Source: Aciduliprofundum sp. MAR08-339 (lineage in GTDB: Archaea; Thermoplasmatota; Thermoplasmata; Thermoplasmatales; Aciduliprofundaceae). Taken from it: a stretch of 64,000 nt of DNA. The notes under the pieces are model-generated. The model had not been told where the DNA came from. It did not search any database and saw nothing but the letters and a program-made list of their open reading frames with translations. Position numbers and translations under genes: made by a program. Shown piece by piece: positions 10,202 through 19,111 of this stretch (the first letter of the stretch is position 1; every line of letters begins with the position of its first letter). The stretch is from positions 1,054,001 through 1,118,000 of the forward strand of contig NC_019942.1 of the NCBI RefSeq assembly GCF_000327505.1, written 5' to 3'.

Positions 10202-11130
10202 AGAAATGCAATTGAATGCTCCCTATTTACGCTTTTCTTTTTTATGAGACTTTCCACATTCTTTGGAGTGTCCATTTCGTGTACCACAAACTTGCTCTCC
10301 CTTTCATCCTGGAATGGCCTAACTTTTTTCCTTTTCCTCGCGTGTTTTGTTGTTTTTCTTTGCTTACTAACAGGTTGATTAATGGGATATTCGTAAGGGT
10401 ACGGGGGCTGTTGTGCAGGAGGGTATTGGGGGTACTGGGGAGACCCGTACTGCTGTGGGTACTGTGGGAAATTTTGAGGTTGCGGCTGAACTTGGGGATG
10501 CATGGGCTGTGGGGCGTAGCCATACATTGGCTGTGGCGTATAATGGCCAATGGGCTCTGGATTTGGGACATATTCGCGAGGGGCTCTGCGTCTAGGAGTG
10601 TCCATCTCTTCTTCATCTTCAACACTTTCCACATCTCTTTCCCTCTCTATTTTGAATGGTTTTATCTTTTTCTTCGGTCTCACTACCTCTCTGTATATGC
10701 CCCTTTCAAGTATGATCTGTCTGCTAACAGCTCCTCCTATGAAGGCAAAGGAAAGCATGATAAAAAATGATGGAGGTGCATAGTAAATATAATGCTCAAT
10801 GTAGGTGCCCACATTCATGGCCACCCTTGTGCTAACCTGTAGGTATTGAATAAAGGGAAGTGCAGCAGTGGATGTGAGCAAGGTTCCACCAAAGTATGTT
10901 TTCACAGCGGGAGGCATGTTTATGAGCCCCTCATTTATGGCATGTACTGCCATGAAGTAAAGTGCTATTGGCACGGCCATTGCTATTAGCCCCTTTATGG
11001 GTCCTCCTGCCTTCCTTCCTGTTATGTACCCTATTATTATGGGCCCCAATATGGGAATCCACCAGAGGGTGGAGAGAAGAGCGATAGAGTATATCACGGC
11101 TGATCCCATGTTGTAAGGGTATTTTTTCAT
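10198..11130 (-). CDS. Membrane protein with Pro/Gln/Tyr-rich cytoplasmic tail
   Basis: About 310 residues. The N-terminal half has about four membrane helices (first one about 8-30 including LWWIPILGPIIIGYITG, last about 125-145). A charged linker follows, then a low-complexity Pro/Gln/Tyr stretch (about residues 195-265, repeats like QPMYGYAPQPM and PQYPQQYG) and a very basic end. The motif EMDTP occurs twice, once on each side of the low-complexity part. I take the ATG at 11130 because GGTGGT precedes it at normal spacing; an ATG at 11142 lies upstream of that site. It is not a family I recognise. The promoter holds a palindrome related to the one before smc, on the other side of the shared divergent region. 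Confidence 0.65.
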   Translation of the reverse strand: MKKYPYNMGSAVIYSIALLSTLWWIPILGPIIIGYITGRKAGGPIKGLIAMAVPIALYFMAVHAINEGLINMPPAVKTYFGGTLLTSTAALPFIQYLQVSTRVAMNVGTYIEHYIYYAPPSFFIMLSFAFIGGAVSRQIILERGIYREVVRPKKKIKPFKIERERDVESVEDEEEMDTPRRRAPREYVPNPEPIGHYTPQPMYGYAPQPMHPQVQPQPQNFPQYPQQYGSPQYPQYPPAQQPPYPYEYPINQPVSKQRKTTKHARKRKKVRPFQDERESKFVVHEMDTPKNVESLIKKKSVNREHSIAFL

Positions 11131-11150
11131 ATCAACCACCATCAGACATT

Positions 11151-11170
11151 TGTCATATAATTGTATGACA
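11151..11170. promoter_or_regulatory. Palindromic operator-like site (membrane protein side)
   Basis: Perfect inverted repeat with arms TGTCATA and TATGACA around a 6-nt spacer. On the minus strand it lies just downstream of the TATA-like TTTAAATA (about 11183-11176), near the expected transcription start of the membrane protein gene. Half-site TGTCA/TGACA recurs in the smc promoter. Inference: a dimeric regulator binds here. Confidence 0.5.
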
Positions 11171-11275
11171 AAATGGTATTTAAACCTTTTGCGAATAATT
11201 ACATATTTTAAGCATTATTCTCGGAAGATGCTGGAAGATTTAAGAGAAACATTTAAATACTATTGTGATGTTATC

Positions 11276-11310
11276 TGTCATGAATCTGACATGATATGTT
11301 ATCATGTCAG
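11276..11310. promoter_or_regulatory. Palindromic operator-like site in the smc promoter
   Basis: A perfect 10-bp inverted repeat, CTGACATGAT (11286-11295) and ATCATGTCAG (11301-11310), with a 5-nt centre. A further TGTCA at 11276 makes a second overlapping palindrome with the TGACA at 11287. The TATA-like TTTAAATA is at 11252-11259, so the element covers the expected transcription start and the leader. It could be an operator or a hairpin in the smc leader RNA. Confidence 0.55.
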
Positions 11311-11337
11311 ACAAAATATTTGCCAGAAGGTGATGGG

Positions 11338-14300
11338 ATGTATCTTAAAGCCATTGAGCTTGAAAATTTCAAATCATTCGGCAGAAGGACAAGATTGGAG
11401 TTTAAAAAGGGTTTTACAGCCATAAGTGGTCCCAACGGAAGTGGTAAAAGCAACATAACTGATGCCATACTCTTCGTTCTGGGACCGAAATCCTCCAAGA
11501 AGATAAGGGCTCAGAGGCTTACTGACCTGATATACAATGGGGGCAAGAATGGGAGGCCTGCTGATTACTGCAAGGTTAGTTTGATTTTTGATAACCGTGA
11601 CCGTGTTTTGCCCATCGATGAGGATGAGGTAAAGCTCACAAGGTACATAAAAAGGGCCAACAACGAGGAGGGATACAACAGTTATTTTTACATAAACGGC
11701 GATCGTGCCAGGCTTCAGGATTTCAATTCCATTCTTATGCATGCAAAGATCAGTGCAGATGGATATAATTTTGTGCAGCAGGGAGATGTGACGAGCATAG
11801 TCAAGATGACTCCCACAGAGCGGAGGATCATTTTGGATGATATTGCGGGCATAACAAAGTTCGATAGCGATATCAAGAAGGCTGAGGATGATAGACGCAT
11901 AACGGAGGAGAACATGGGTCGCATCGAGGTGCGGCTGGATGAGATAAAGAGGAACATGGAAAAATTGGAGAGAGATAGGCAAATTGCACTGCGTTACAGG
12001 GAACTGGAAGAGAAGATGCTGGAGACAAATGCAAAAATTGCCTATTCGGCTATGAAGGAGGCCGAAATGTCCATCCAATCTCTCAGAAGGCAGTTGGATG
12101 GGATAACGGAGAATATAAATAATCTAAGGAAGGAGATAAATGCCAGAGAAGAGGAGGAGAGGGAGGTTGAAAGGAAAATTGACGAAATAGACAGGAAGAT
12201 CAAGGCCATGGGAATGGAAGAGATATCCAAGATGAGCAAAAAAATTGAGGATTTGAAGATAAAATATGCTGAGGTCAAGATGGACAAGGAGAACAAGGAG
12301 TACCGTGTTGAGGAGATGAGGGATGAGATAAAAAATCTTGAAACTCTCCTTGCCCAGATCAGGAAGGATAAAAAATCAAAAATTGATGAGTTAAATGTCC
12401 TCAGGAGTGATAGGGATTCCATAAAGAAGGAATATGAGGGCAAGTTTAGGGAGTTGAAGACCAAGGAGCAGAATCTTGGTCAGGCCAACAGGAAATTCAA
12501 GGAACTGCAGAACGAGGTCACTAAAATAGAGGGGGAGATCAAAAATTTGAGAAAGGTTTATGCCTCAAAGGTTGATGAGGAGAATAGGATAAAGGGGGAG
12601 ATCAGCAGGATAAGGGGAGAAATAGCATCCAAGGAGGAGAGTATAAAGGATGTTGAAGCAGCCATAAGGGATGCAGAGTGGAGGATCTCCCAGTTCAAGA
12701 ACGAGACAAGAGATTTTGAGAAGGAGAAAAAATCCTTGGAGAAGCGGTACTACGATCTCAGCAACGAAGAATCCAGGCTTTCAAAGGAGTTGCAACAGAA
12801 GGAAAAACTCGTCACCCAGCTTACAGCCGAGTACGAGAAGGTAAAGGCTAGGATGGAAGGAAGCGAAGATTCTCTGAGCAGGGCTGTTATGGCCATTCTC
12901 GCTGCAAGGGATAGGGGAGAGTTGAGGGGAATATACGGCACCATAGCCGAACTCGGAAATGTGGATGATAAATACGCTCTTGCCATTGAGATTGCCGCTG
13001 GAACCAGGATGATGAGCATAGTTTGTGAGAATGATGATGCTGCTGCCAGGGCCATAGAGTACCTGAAGAAGAACAGGCTTGGAAGGGCCATATTCTTGCC
13101 TCTCAACAAGATGCTCCGTGGAAGGCCCAGGGGCAAGGCAATACTCGCTGCCAGAGATTCTCATGCCTTGGGATTTGCCATGGACCTAATAAGTTTTGAC
13201 AAGAAATTTGAGGCAGCATTCTGGTACGTGTTTGGAGACACCGTTATTGTGGACAATCTTGACAATGCTCGTAGATTGATGGGCGGTGTGCGTCTTGTCA
13301 CTCTTGATGGGCAACTCATAGAGGCAAGCGGTGCCATGGTAGGAGGAAGTGTGGAGAGGAGAAAGAAGATAAGCATGGGCAATCTGGAGGAAATTGGACG
13401 CAAATTAAGGGAAGCGATGAGCGAGCGTGATGAAATCAGATCAAGACTGGAGAGTTTGAGAGAGGAACTTGAAGATGTGATAAGAAAAATAAGAGAGTTG
13501 AAGGCCCAGGATAACAGCTCCCAGATTGCAATATGGAACGAGGAGAGGAAGAGAAACCAGGAAAAACTCAAAATCTTGCGCTCGCAGGTGAAGAAACTTG
13601 AGGATGAAATCCAGAATTACGAGAAGATTCTTGAAAGTGTGAGGGCTGAAGAGGAGGAGATAAAGGGGAAGATTGAAGGAATGGAGAAGATGGAATCCAA
13701 GATGCGGGAAGAGATGCAGAGACTCATTCCCGAGAACGTATCTTCTGAGATCAATGCACTCCGGGATGAGGTAGAATCCCTAAGGGTGAAATTGGAGAGC
13801 ACTGAGAAGGAGATCGTGCGTGTTGAGGGGGAGGTAAAGACCCTTCAATCCAGGGAGGACGATGCCCTTGCAGATAAGAAGAAGAAAGAGAGTGGCATAG
13901 AGAACCTGCTCAATGAGATAAGGAACCTTGAGATGCAAATGGAAAATTTGAAGGTTGAGCGTCGCAAACTTGAAGAGATTTTAGAGAGGGAGAAGAGCAA
14001 GGTCCAGGGATTGGTGGACGAGCGTGATGCTCTGGTGAAGAGGATAGAGAGTATAAAGGAGGAAATTGCCCAGAAGAAGTGGGATATAGAGGTGAATGAG
14101 GGACTTAAAATTCATGTGATTGCAAATCTGAAAACCCAGGAGGCAAATTATGAGGAGGCGAAGAAGGATTACGAGAGTTACGGAATAGAGGTACACAGCG
14201 TCGAGACCGTGGCGAGGCTCAAGAACATCCTCAAGGATTTGCAATCTCAGATGCTTTCTCTAGGTCCTGTGAATATGAGGAGCATTGAGGAGTATGAGGA

Positions 14301-14874
14301 GGAACGGAAGAGATACGAGACCTTGAGGGAGGAGTACAACAGGTTGAAGGAAGAGAGGAAGAATCTACTCAATCTTGTCAAGGAACTCAATGGGAAGAAG
14401 AAGGATGGGTTGATGAAGGTATTCAACGCCATAAACGAGAACTTCAAGAAGATATACAAGGAGGTAAGCAACGGTGGAGATGCGGAACTTGTGCTTGAGA
14501 ACCCAGATGATCCATTCAAAGGAGGTCTGATAATACGCGTGAAGCCTGTGGGTAAGAAGTTCGTACTTCTTGACTCTCTGAGCGGTGGAGAGAAGAGTCT
14601 GACTGCCCTTGCCTTCATATTTGCAATTCAGCAGTACGATCCATCTCCATTTTACGTGCTTGACGAGGTTGACATGTTCTTGGACGGTGTGAACGCAGAG
14701 ATGGTTGGAAGGATAATAAAGAGAAACTCAGCCACGGCCCAGTTCATCGTCATATCCCTCAGAAAGGCCACATTGAAATTTGCAGATTATGTCATAGGTG
14801 TGACTCACAGGGGAGATGGTCTCTCCCGTGTATTCATTCAGAAGGTTCCGGAGGTGGAAGAAGGTGCAGCATGA
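11338..14874 (+). CDS. smc: Chromosome segregation ATPase SMC
   Basis: The 1178-residue SMC starts at ATG 11338 behind AGGTGAT; the frame extends 14 codons upstream, but that part is the operator palindrome. Walker A is GPNGSGKS (31-38); two long coiled coils flank a hinge (about 505-660, with GIYGTIAELG and GAMVGGSVERR); the C-terminal head has LSGGEKSLTALA and Walker B FYVLDEVDMFLD. It forms the condensin-like ring with ScpA and ScpB to compact and segregate the chromosome. The ScpA gene overlaps its end. The palindrome in its leader suggests specific control, unusual for smc. Confidence 0.98.
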   Translation: MYLKAIELENFKSFGRRTRLEFKKGFTAISGPNGSGKSNITDAILFVLGPKSSKKIRAQRLTDLIYNGGKNGRPADYCKVSLIFDNRDRVLPIDEDEVKLTRYIKRANNEEGYNSYFYINGDRARLQDFNSILMHAKISADGYNFVQQGDVTSIVKMTPTERRIILDDIAGITKFDSDIKKAEDDRRITEENMGRIEVRLDEIKRNMEKLERDRQIALRYRELEEKMLETNAKIAYSAMKEAEMSIQSLRRQLDGITENINNLRKEINAREEEEREVERKIDEIDRKIKAMGMEEISKMSKKIEDLKIKYAEVKMDKENKEYRVEEMRDEIKNLETLLAQIRKDKKSKIDELNVLRSDRDSIKKEYEGKFRELKTKEQNLGQANRKFKELQNEVTKIEGEIKNLRKVYASKVDEENRIKGEISRIRGEIASKEESIKDVEAAIRDAEWRISQFKNETRDFEKEKKSLEKRYYDLSNEESRLSKELQQKEKLVTQLTAEYEKVKARMEGSEDSLSRAVMAILAARDRGELRGIYGTIAELGNVDDKYALAIEIAAGTRMMSIVCENDDAAARAIEYLKKNRLGRAIFLPLNKMLRGRPRGKAILAARDSHALGFAMDLISFDKKFEAAFWYVFGDTVIVDNLDNARRLMGGVRLVTLDGQLIEASGAMVGGSVERRKKISMGNLEEIGRKLREAMSERDEIRSRLESLREELEDVIRKIRELKAQDNSSQIAIWNEERKRNQEKLKILRSQVKKLEDEIQNYEKILESVRAEEEEIKGKIEGMEKMESKMREEMQRLIPENVSSEINALRDEVESLRVKLESTEKEIVRVEGEVKTLQSREDDALADKKKKESGIENLLNEIRNLEMQMENLKVERRKLEEILEREKSKVQGLVDERDALVKRIESIKEEIAQKKWDIEVNEGLKIHVIANLKTQEANYEEAKKDYESYGIEVHSVETVARLKNILKDLQSQMLSLGPVNMRSIEEYEEERKRYETLREEYNRLKEERKNLLNLVKELNGKKKDGLMKVFNAINENFKKIYKEVSNGGDAELVLENPDDPFKGGLIIRVKPVGKKFVLLDSLSGGEKSLTALAFIFAIQQYDPSPFYVLDEVDMFLDGVNAEMVGRIIKRNSATAQFIVISLRKATLKFADYVIGVTHRGDGLSRVFIQKVPEVEEGAA

Positions 14875-15715
14875 ACTCACAGATCATCTTATGTACTACA
14901 AAGCGCTTTTAGACGAGGACATTGATATTGATTATTACATCCACATGGCCCGTACCCTGGAGGAGGGCATACATATATCCGCGAAGAATCCTGTGGACAA
15001 GGCGGTGGCCATAGCATTTGAACTTGTTCTTGATGAAAAACTCGACCCTTGGAAAATAGACCTCATGAAATTCACAAAGCTCTACCTTGAAAGGATAAGG
15101 AAGGAGAGGGAAATAGATTTCATCATCGCTGGCAGGATAATATACATGGCGTGGAATGTACTGATGAAGAAGAGCAAGGATGTGCTTGAAGAGGCCGAAA
15201 GAGAGATGTACTATGTGGACGAGGATTTCTTCGATATTGATGTGGGTGCCTTTGAATTTGATGAGGAAGAATTTGTGGAGCCAAGTATTGAGATAAAGGA
15301 ACCTGTGAGACGTGAGGAAGAGCGCCCCGTTAGTTTGATGGAACTCATTCAGGCCATAAACGAAGCAAGAAGGGAAGTAGAGATAAAGAAAAGACAGCGC
15401 AAGATTCGTGAAAAGTTCAAGTTCAATCTGGATGAGAAGGTTCATCGTGAGGATCTGGAGGAGGAGATAAAGGAGGTTTGGGCCAGGTTGAGTGAGGTTC
15501 ATGGTGAGGAGATTTCTCTCAGTATGGTATACGATGGAACAAGGGAGGATTTCATCAAGGTTTTTCTCTCTCTTCTATTCCTTGAGAAATTTGATAAGGT
15601 GGAACTGCATCAGGATGTGCCTTACGGGGAGATAACCATAAAAATACTGATACCGGAGGAGCTGAGAAACATAGAGTTTATAAATCCTCCAGAAATAAGT
15701 TTGGAAACTATTTAA
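14864..15715 (+). CDS. scpA: Segregation and condensation protein A (kleisin)
   Basis: About 283 residues. It has the ScpA N-terminal helical region (KLDPWKIDLMKFTKLYLERIRK, quoted only in part: DPWKIDLMKF near residue 63), an acidic middle linker (DEDFFDIDVGAFEFDEEEF) and a C-terminal winged-helix end. The kleisin bridges the SMC heads. I use GTG 14864, which has GGAGGTGG about 8 nt upstream inside smc and gives an 11-nt overlap with it; the ATG at 14891 has no ribosome site. No ScpB gene is visible nearby. Confidence 0.88.
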   Translation: MQHELTDHLMYYKALLDEDIDIDYYIHMARTLEEGIHISAKNPVDKAVAIAFELVLDEKLDPWKIDLMKFTKLYLERIRKEREIDFIIAGRIIYMAWNVLMKKSKDVLEEAEREMYYVDEDFFDIDVGAFEFDEEEFVEPSIEIKEPVRREEERPVSLMELIQAINEARREVEIKKRQRKIREKFKFNLDEKVHREDLEEEIKEVWARLSEVHGEEISLSMVYDGTREDFIKVFLSLLFLEKFDKVELHQDVPYGEITIKILIPEELRNIEFINPPEISLETI

Positions 15716-15989
15716 CCCTTTCAAACTCTTTTTCCATTTCCTCAAAAATCTTTTCCAATCTCTTTGCAGCCCTCTTTATTGCCGCCTGGGGCTTTCCACT
15801 TTTCACCCTTATTTTAAGGGTGGGATTTTCAAGGTATGGGTGCTCATAGTGGTAAATGGCCTGCTCAACCATGTCATCCCTGTTGAGTTCCTCAACCAGG
15901 GGAATCAAAAGGGTTCTGTCCGCGTTCACAACTTCCAGAACCATCTCGTTTTTCTCCTTTGAAATTATCCTGAACTCCATTTCCTTCAT
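15708..15989 (-). CDS. rpoL: DNA-directed RNA polymerase subunit L (Rpb11/RpoL)
   Basis: The 93-residue protein has the Rpb11 pattern: [17 protein letters not shown] (promoted from NTLxN-type in relatives), then [19 protein letters not shown] and a C-terminal helix rich in charged residues. It dimerises with RpoD (Rpb3-like) in RNA polymerase assembly. Translation is probably leaderless: a TATA-like AATTAAATAA lies about 25 nt before the ATG. The gene is convergent with scpA, overlapping 8 nt. Confidence 0.93.
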   Translation of the reverse strand: MKEMEFRIISKEKNEMVLEVVNADRTLLIPLVEELNRDDMVEQAIYHYEHPYLENPTLKIRVKSGKPQAAIKRAAKRLEKIFEEMEKEFERVK

Positions 15990-16083
15990 ATTGTGGGTTA
16001 AATTTCGCTATTATTTAATTATTCCGCCCCTGTCGCATAAGTTTAAAATACCAAGAAGCCAATATGGAAAACGGTGCTTGAAT

Positions 16084-17271
16084 ATGCCTAAGGATTTCGT
16101 GGATAGCGGTGACATAATCGATTATGATTACGATAAGGAGGAACTGCAGAGGCAGGTGCGGATTCTGGAGGATGAAAAACGTTATCTTGAGGCAGAACTG
16201 CGTAGATTGCAGGGCGAGATTGAGCGTCTCCGAAAGGAGATAAACCGTATGAAGACCCCTCCCCTTCTTGTGGGAACCATTGAGGATGTTATTGATGATA
16301 ACAAGATCGTTGTGAGAAGCAGTGCAGGTCCAACATTCATTGTTAACGTATCCTCCTATGTGCCCAGGGAATCCATAAAACCAGGTGCCAAGGTTGCACT
16401 AAACAAGCAGACCTTTGCCATAGTCCATATGATTCCTGAATCCTACGATCCATCCATTGCTGCGGCTGAAATAATTGAGAAGCCAAACGTGACATACGAT
16501 GATATTGGAGGGTTGGATAAGCAGATTAGAGAGATCCGGGAGGCGGTGGAACTTCCCCTTCTGAAGCCAGAGCTCTATAAGAAGGTCGGTATTGAGCCGC
16601 CAAAGGGTGTGCTTCTGGCAGGCCCTCCGGGCACGGGAAAAACCCTGCTCGCCAAGGCGGTGGCCCACCATACCCACGCAACGTTTATCCGCACTGTGGG
16701 GAGCGAGTTGGTACGTAAGTACATTGGGGAGGGAGCAAAACTTGTGCGAGAACTGTTTGATCTTGCGAGGAAAAAGGCGCCGAGCATAGTTTTCATTGAC
16801 GAGATAGATGCAATAGGTGCCAGGCGCCTTGATATGGCCACATCCGGGGATAGGGAAGTGCAGCGTACCCTCATGCAACTTCTGGCGGAACTTGACGGAT
16901 TTGAGCCCCTGGATAATGTGAAGATAATCGCAGCCACAAACAGACCTGATATACTTGATGAGGCTCTACTCAGGCCCGGAAGGTTTGACAGGATCATTCA
17001 GGTGCCCTATCCCGATTACGATGCCCGTGTTGAGATTCTCAAGATCCACACGAGGCGCATGAACCTTAAGGATGTGGACCTTGAGAGAGTTGCCAAGAAG
17101 ACAGATGGGTTCAGTGGCGCTGATCTCAAGGTAATATGTATGGAGGCGGGAATGTTCGCCATCCGCGATGAGCGGGACTACGTTACCCATGATGACTTTG
17201 AGAAGGCAATAAGAAAATTCCTTCACGCGGATGAGATGAGAAAAGAAGCACCGGGTGAGATGTTCGCATAA
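16084..17271 (+). CDS. pan: Proteasome-activating nucleotidase PAN
   Basis: The 395-residue ATPase has an N-terminal coiled coil (about 18-58), an OB domain (about 62-120), Walker A GPPGTGKT (180-187), Walker [11 protein letters not shown] (235-244) and the arginine-finger region RPGRFDR. It unfolds substrates for the 20S proteasome. The open frame runs upstream, but ATG 16084 starts the normal PAN N-terminus, with a TATA-like TTTAAAATA at 16042-16050. The last three residues are MFA, a Phe version of the HbYX proteasome-docking motif. The genome also has VAT/CDC48 (24.8-27.1 kb). Confidence 0.95.
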   Translation: MPKDFVDSGDIIDYDYDKEELQRQVRILEDEKRYLEAELRRLQGEIERLRKEINRMKTPPLLVGTIEDVIDDNKIVVRSSAGPTFIVNVSSYVPRESIKPGAKVALNKQTFAIVHMIPESYDPSIAAAEIIEKPNVTYDDIGGLDKQIREIREAVELPLLKPELYKKVGIEPPKGVLLAGPPGTGKTLLAKAVAHHTHATFIRTVGSELVRKYIGEGAKLVRELFDLARKKAPSIVFIDEIDAIGARRLDMATSGDREVQRTLMQLLAELDGFEPLDNVKIIAATNRPDILDEALLRPGRFDRIIQVPYPDYDARVEILKIHTRRMNLKDVDLERVAKKTDGFSGADLKVICMEAGMFAIRDERDYVTHDDFEKAIRKFLHADEMRKEAPGEMFA

Positions 17272-17297
17272 ACAGAATTGCCAGAAGGGATGGATAA

Positions 17298-18785
17298 ATG
17301 AGCGCGATAGATGTTAATACGGCAAGTGGGGAATATACGAATAATGGGCTTAAAAAGGTTGGAATAATCTACGGCGATGTGGGTACCACTGAGTTTCTAT
17401 GCCATGTGACTGGAAATCTGGAGCAGGGGGATTACGTTCAGGTGTACCACGAACGTTTTGGTTGGGTTCTTGGAAAGGTTGATGAGATAAAGAGGAAAAC
17501 CAATCTTACCCTTGAAAAGGCTGTTAGAATGGCCAATGAGGATCTGAAGATAAATGAGGTTGTCTCTGCCATGGTGGTTGTTATAGGCTATCGTGATGAG
17601 CGTGGACTTCTTCAATTTCCGCGCACGCCCTTCAATGTGGGCAGTGTGGTTTACAAGGCCGAGGAAGAGTTCATAAAGAGGGTAATTGGCATCAAGGATA
17701 TAAGTGAAAAGGGAGCATATATTGGACGTCTCTACAGGTACAGAAAGATCCCCATTTACCTGGACATAAACGTTTTGGTGCAGAAGCATGTGAGCATACT
17801 TGCAAAGACAGGAGCGGGCAAGAGCTACTTCACAGGAGTGCTTCTTGAAGAACTTCTTAAGCACAATGTAACGGCTGTGGTCATTGATCCCCACGGAGAG
17901 TACATTTCCCTCAGCACTCCTGGAAAGAAAACGAAGATGCATGGAGTATTCGGCGTTACACCCCGTGGTTACGCATCAAAAATAAAGGTATTCTCCCCGG
18001 ATGTGCAGCTTAACAAGGGTAAGCCTTTAAAGTTCACCCTTGCATCCATGAGTCCCCGTGAACTGTTGAATCTGATGAACCTTGATGCTAGGCAGTACCT
18101 AATACCTCTCCGCAAGGCAATGGATTTGCTAAAGACCTCCAAGCAGTATTTCAACATACGTGATGTTATTCGCATTCTTGAAAGTGAAGAGAATAACTCT
18201 CTTGCACCCCTCATAGCCCAGCTTGAGTACCTTGATGAGATGGGTGTGTTTGACAGGAAAGGAACAAGGTTGGGAGATATTGTGCAGCAGGGGAAACTCT
18301 CAATAATAAATCTGAGGGGAGTGCCCCCGGATATTCAGGAACTGGTTGTTCAGAGGCTCTCCATGGCGCTGTTTGAGTTGAGAAAGAGGAACAAGATCCC
18401 ACCACTTATGCTTGTTATTGAAGAGGCTCACAATTATGCGCCCCAGCAGGGAACGGCCTCATCCACAAAAATTTTAAGAACAATTGCCTCGGAGGGCCGG
18501 AAATTCGGGCTAGGGCTCTGCATAATATCCCAGAGACCTGCCAAGGTGGACAAGAATATTCTATCCCAGTGCAACACGCAGATTATTCTCCGCGTGACCA
18601 ATCCAAACGATCTCCGCGCAATTGGCAACTCGGTTGAGGGCCTGACTAAGGGCTCACTTGAGGAGATACAGCGCTTGCCCGTGGGTGTGGCCCTGGTGAC
18701 AGGTGGAAATATTCCCATGCCTCTGTTTGTGGAAATTAGACCTCGGGAAACTAAACATGGTGGAGAGAGCGTGAAGGTGGTTTGA
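17298..18785 (+). CDS. herA: DNA double-strand break repair helicase HerA
   Basis: The 495-residue protein has an N-terminal HAS-barrel domain (about 20-150), Walker A ILAKTGAGKSYF (about residue 173), IDPHGEYISL, Walker B LMLVIEEAHNYAPQ (about 373) and the sensor region SQRPAKVDKNILSQCNTQI. HerA is a hexameric FtsK-like translocase that works with the nuclease NurA and Mre11-Rad50 in end resection. NurA is usually adjacent but I do not see it in this window. The start lies 26 nt after pan, so co-transcription is likely. Confidence 0.95.
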   Translation: MSAIDVNTASGEYTNNGLKKVGIIYGDVGTTEFLCHVTGNLEQGDYVQVYHERFGWVLGKVDEIKRKTNLTLEKAVRMANEDLKINEVVSAMVVVIGYRDERGLLQFPRTPFNVGSVVYKAEEEFIKRVIGIKDISEKGAYIGRLYRYRKIPIYLDINVLVQKHVSILAKTGAGKSYFTGVLLEELLKHNVTAVVIDPHGEYISLSTPGKKTKMHGVFGVTPRGYASKIKVFSPDVQLNKGKPLKFTLASMSPRELLNLMNLDARQYLIPLRKAMDLLKTSKQYFNIRDVIRILESEENNSLAPLIAQLEYLDEMGVFDRKGTRLGDIVQQGKLSIINLRGVPPDIQELVVQRLSMALFELRKRNKIPPLMLVIEEAHNYAPQQGTASSTKILRTIASEGRKFGLGLCIISQRPAKVDKNILSQCNTQIILRVTNPNDLRAIGNSVEGLTKGSLEEIQRLPVGVALVTGGNIPMPLFVEIRPRETKHGGESVKVV

Positions 18786-18823
18786 GGCATCATCTTTTTA
18801 TCCATTTGTCCATATCCTCATCT

Positions 18824-19111
18824 ATGGAAATAGACGATAAGACCCTTCATCATTATTTTGAAATAACGAGGAAGGCGTACGAAAAGGTCAGGATCTCCGT
18901 GCCTGAGAACTCTCATCTTTACCCCATAGCCAGGGATTTTCTGGGCATGGCCAGGGCCTACATAGAGGATGCAGAGTACTTTCGAAAAAAGGGAGATTAT
19001 GTAAGGGCCCTGGGAGCAATTTATTACGCCCATGGCTGGCTAGATGCGGGAGCCAGATTGGGTATTTTTGATGTTGAAGATGACCACACTCTGTTCACGC
19101 TTGCAAGGTGA
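18824..19111 (+). CDS. DUF357 family protein
   Basis: About 95 residues, starting MEIDDKTLHHYFEIT. The pattern MARAYIEDAEYFRKKGDYVRAL...YYAHGWLDAGARLG matches the small all-helical archaeal DUF357 family, function unknown. The frame can be read from 18782, but a TATA-like CTTTTTATCC about 25-30 nt before ATG 18824 supports a leaderless start there. It sits after herA and its stop abuts the stop of the convergent gene. Confidence 0.75.
   Translation: MEIDDKTLHHYFEITRKAYEKVRISVPENSHLYPIARDFLGMARAYIEDAEYFRKKGDYVRALGAIYYAHGWLDAGARLGIFDVEDDHTLFTLAR

Noticed and set aside
12042-14244. Long antisense frames within smc
   Set aside because: Shadows of the coiled-coil Lys/Glu codons; no independent start signals.
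15856-16083. 76-codon upstream extension of PAN
   Set aside because: It is antisense to rpoL and the intergenic promoter; PAN's coiled coil starts at 16084.
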